NCBI RefSeq assembly: GCF_028290495.1
Contig: NZ_JAQGJT010000169.1
Span: 1-43,926 of the forward strand
DNA: 43,926 nt
Direction of reading: 5' to 3'
Source: Tardiphaga sp.
Lineage (GTDB): Bacteria > Pseudomonadota > Alphaproteobacteria > Rhizobiales > Xanthobacteraceae
A program made the position numbers and the translations under genes. The stretch's first letter is position 1, and every line of letters starts with the position of its first letter. The notes beneath the pieces are model-generated. The model had not been told where the DNA came from, did no database searches, and worked only from the letters and a program-made list of their open reading frames with translations. Shown here piece by piece: positions 42,319 to 43,926 of this stretch.

Positions 42319-43926
42319 TTACGCCAGCTTCACCGTCTCGGCGGTGAAGTCCTTGCCGAGGGTCTCGAACACCTTCTTGACGATACCCTTGGCGTCGAGG
42401 CCAGCGCGGCCGTACATCGCCGCCGGCGAATCGTGGTCCTGGAAAGTGTCGGGCAGCACCAGGGAACGCATCCGCAGGCCGCTGTCGAGCATGCCGTTAT
42501 CGGACAGGAACTGCATGACGTGCGAGCCGAAACCGCCGACCGAGCCTTCCTCGATGGTCAGCAGGATCTCGTGATCGCGCGCCAGCTTCAGGATCATCTC
42601 CTCGTCGAGCGGCTTCATGAAGCGCGCGTCCGCAATGGTGGTGGACAGGCCGTGGGCGGCAAGTTCGTCGGCGGCCTTCTCGCATTCGGCGAGACGGGTG
42701 CCGAACGACAGCAATGCGATCTTGGTTCCTTCGCGGACGATGCGGCCTTTGCCGATCTCAAGCGCGACGCCGGCTTCAGGCATTTCGACGCCGCGGCCCT
42801 CGCCGCGCGGATAGCGCAGCGCGCTCGGGCGATCATTGATCGCGACCTGGGTCGCGACCATGTGAACCATCTCGGCTTCGTCGGAAGCCGCCATGATGAC
42901 GAAATTGGGCAGGCAGCCGAGATAGGCATTGTCGAACGAGCCTGCATGGGTGGCGCCGTCGGCGCCGACCAGACCGGCGCGGTCCATGGCGAAACGGACC
43001 GGCAATTTCTGGATCGCGACGTCGTGCACGACCTGGTCATAGGCGCGCTGAAGGAAGGTCGAGTAGATGGCGCAGAACGGCTTCATGCCTTCGGTCGCCA
43101 GCCCGGCCGCGAAGGTCACGGCATGCTGCTCCGCGATGCCGACGTCGTAGGTGCGTTCCGGAAAGGCCTTCTGGAAGAGGTCGATGCCGGTGCCGGACGG
43201 CATCGCGGCGGTGATGCCGATGATGCGGTTGTCCTTGGCGGCTTCCTTGATGAGGCTCTCGCCGAACACCTTCTGGTAGGACGGCGCGTTCGACTTCGAC
43301 TTGGCCTGGGTGCCGGTCGCGACGTCGAATTTGACGACCCCATGATACTTGTCGGCCGAGCTCTCGGCCGGACCGTAGCCCTTGCCCTTCTGGGTGACGA
43401 CGTGGACCAGGATCGGCCCGGTCTTGGCGTCGCGCACGTTGCGCAGCACGGGCAGCAGGTGATCGATGTTGTGGCCGTCGATCGGCCCGACGTAATAGAA
43501 GCCGAGATCCTCGAACAGCGTGCCGCCGCCCATCATCATGCCGCGGGCATATTCCTCGGCCAGGCCGGCCCGGTCCTTGATGAGCTTGGGCAGGTGCTTG
43601 CCGAGCTGCTTGCCGATCTCGCGCAGCGACCGGTAGGCGCGGCCCGACCACAGGCGCGCCAGATAGGCCGACATGGCGCCGACCGGCGGCGCGATCGACA
43701 TGTCGTTGTCGTTGAGGATCACGATCAGGCGCGAATCCATGGCGCCGGCATTGTTCATCGCCTCATAGGCCATGCCGGCCGACATCGCGCCGTCGCCGAT
43801 CACCGCGATCACGTTGTTGTCGCCGCCGCTGAGGTCGCGCGCCACCGCCATGCCGAGCGCGGCGGAGATCGAGGTCGAGGAATGCGCGGCGCCGAACGGG
43901 TCGTATTCGCTCTCGGCGCGCTTGGT
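42319..43926 (-). CDS. dxs: 1-deoxy-D-xylulose-5-phosphate synthase, C-terminal part (5' truncated by window)
   Basis: 535 residues, open to the window edge; the N-terminal about 100 residues are missing. ThDP enzyme of the MEP isoprenoid pathway, joining pyruvate and glyceraldehyde 3-phosphate. Visible parts are [17 protein letters not shown], the ThDP motif [19 protein letters not shown] with DNDMSI about 26 residues later, the pyrimidine-domain segment [16 protein letters not shown] (catalytic Glu) and [16 protein letters not shown]. The C-terminal transketolase-type domain ends with ...[13 protein letters not shown]. Length and order fit a normal Dxs. Confidence 0.97.
   Translation of the reverse strand, partial: TKRAESEYDPFGAAHSSTSISAALGMAVARDLSGGDNNVIAVIGDGAMSAGMAYEAMNNAGAMDSRLIVILNDNDMSIAPPVGAMSAYLARLWSGRAYRSLREIGKQLGKHLPKLIKDRAGLAEEYARGMMMGGGTLFEDLGFYYVGPIDGHNIDHLLPVLRNVRDAKTGPILVHVVTQKGKGYGPAESSADKYHGVVKFDVATGTQAKSKSNAPSYQKVFGESLIKEAAKDNRIIGITAAMPSGTGIDLFQKAFPERTYDVGIAEQHAVTFAAGLATEGMKPFCAIYSTFLQRAYDQVVHDVAIQKLPVRFAMDRAGLVGADGATHAGSFDNAYLGCLPNFVIMAASDEAEMVHMVATQVAINDRPSALRYPRGEGRGVEMPEAGVALEIGKGRIVREGTKIALLSFGTRLAECEKAADELAAHGLSTTIADARFMKPLDEEMILKLARDHEILLTIEEGSVGGFGSHVMQFLSDNGMLDSGLRMRSLVLPDTFQDHDSPAAMYGRAGLDAKGIVKKVFETLGKDFTAETVKLA

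Noticed and set aside
1..43926. Prophage, insertion sequence, toxin-antitoxin or defence system
   Set aside because: No transposase, integrase, terminase, nuclease or toxin-like gene, no flanking direct repeats and no CRISPR spacing were found on either strand.

Overview
The window is high-GC chromosomal DNA from an alphaproteobacterium, most likely of the Bradyrhizobium / Rhodopseudomonas / Nitrobacter group (Nitrobacteraceae). This rests on form I RuBisCO with a CbbX activase, a FixK/FNR-type box upstream of hemN, several families of palindromic intergenic repeats, frequent GTG/TTG starts, and the dxs / tlyA / rRNA-methyltransferase order. No tRNA, rRNA, insertion sequence, phage gene or CRISPR array was seen. 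It reads as ordinary chromosome with an accessory, transport-rich centre.

Layout. 1-1.8 kb: the end of cbbS, a terminator, cbbX (RuBisCO activase) and a small cysteine-motif protein. 1.8-5.2 kb: a tandem glycine riboswitch leading a DadA-like FAD amino-acid oxidoreductase that is broken by a one-base frameshift, then a thiamine-diphosphate enzyme. 5.2-8.1 kb: a chemoreceptor and a Crp/Fnr regulator. 8.1-8.6 kb: a gap with a strong orphan terminator. 8.6-10.9 kb: a two-gene ABC transporter. 10.9-19 kb: transglutaminase-like protein, GlgX, arginase, a small exported Arg/Asp-rich protein, an alpha-glucosidase and a trehalose-synthase-like GH13 enzyme. 19.3-28.6 kb: two divergent peptide/opine-type binding proteins and an ABC operon that encloses an amidase and a tiny GatC/AtzG-like partner. 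28.7-33.4 kb: PncC/CinA-like amidohydrolase, MFS carrier, LysR regulator, DUF1127 protein, GNAT acetyltransferase and an SDR lacking the catalytic Tyr. 33.5-39.6 kb: acyl-CoA dehydrogenase, a second amidase, hemN and an epoxide-hydrolase-like protein. 39.6-43.9 kb: RlmD/TrmA-type methyltransferase, TlyA, nucleoside deoxyribosyltransferase and the 3' part of dxs.

The most distinctive unit is the 19.3-28.6 kb transporter/amidase locus. Its 222-bp divergent intergenic region carries two back-to-back sigma-54 (-24/-12) promoters, one per binding protein, with a perfect 15-bp palindrome between them. The downstream ATPase, AtzG-like, amidase and second ATPase genes are joined by ATGA overlaps. This suggests a nitrogen-regulated system that imports and hydrolyses an amide- or urea-containing solute; the substrate cannot be read from the sequence. 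The other notable regulatory signals are the glycine riboswitch next to the RuBisCO genes, a FixK/FNR box before hemN, a LysR box between the LysR gene and the DUF1127/GNAT pair, and six palindromic repeat elements, one of which lies inside the ABC operon.
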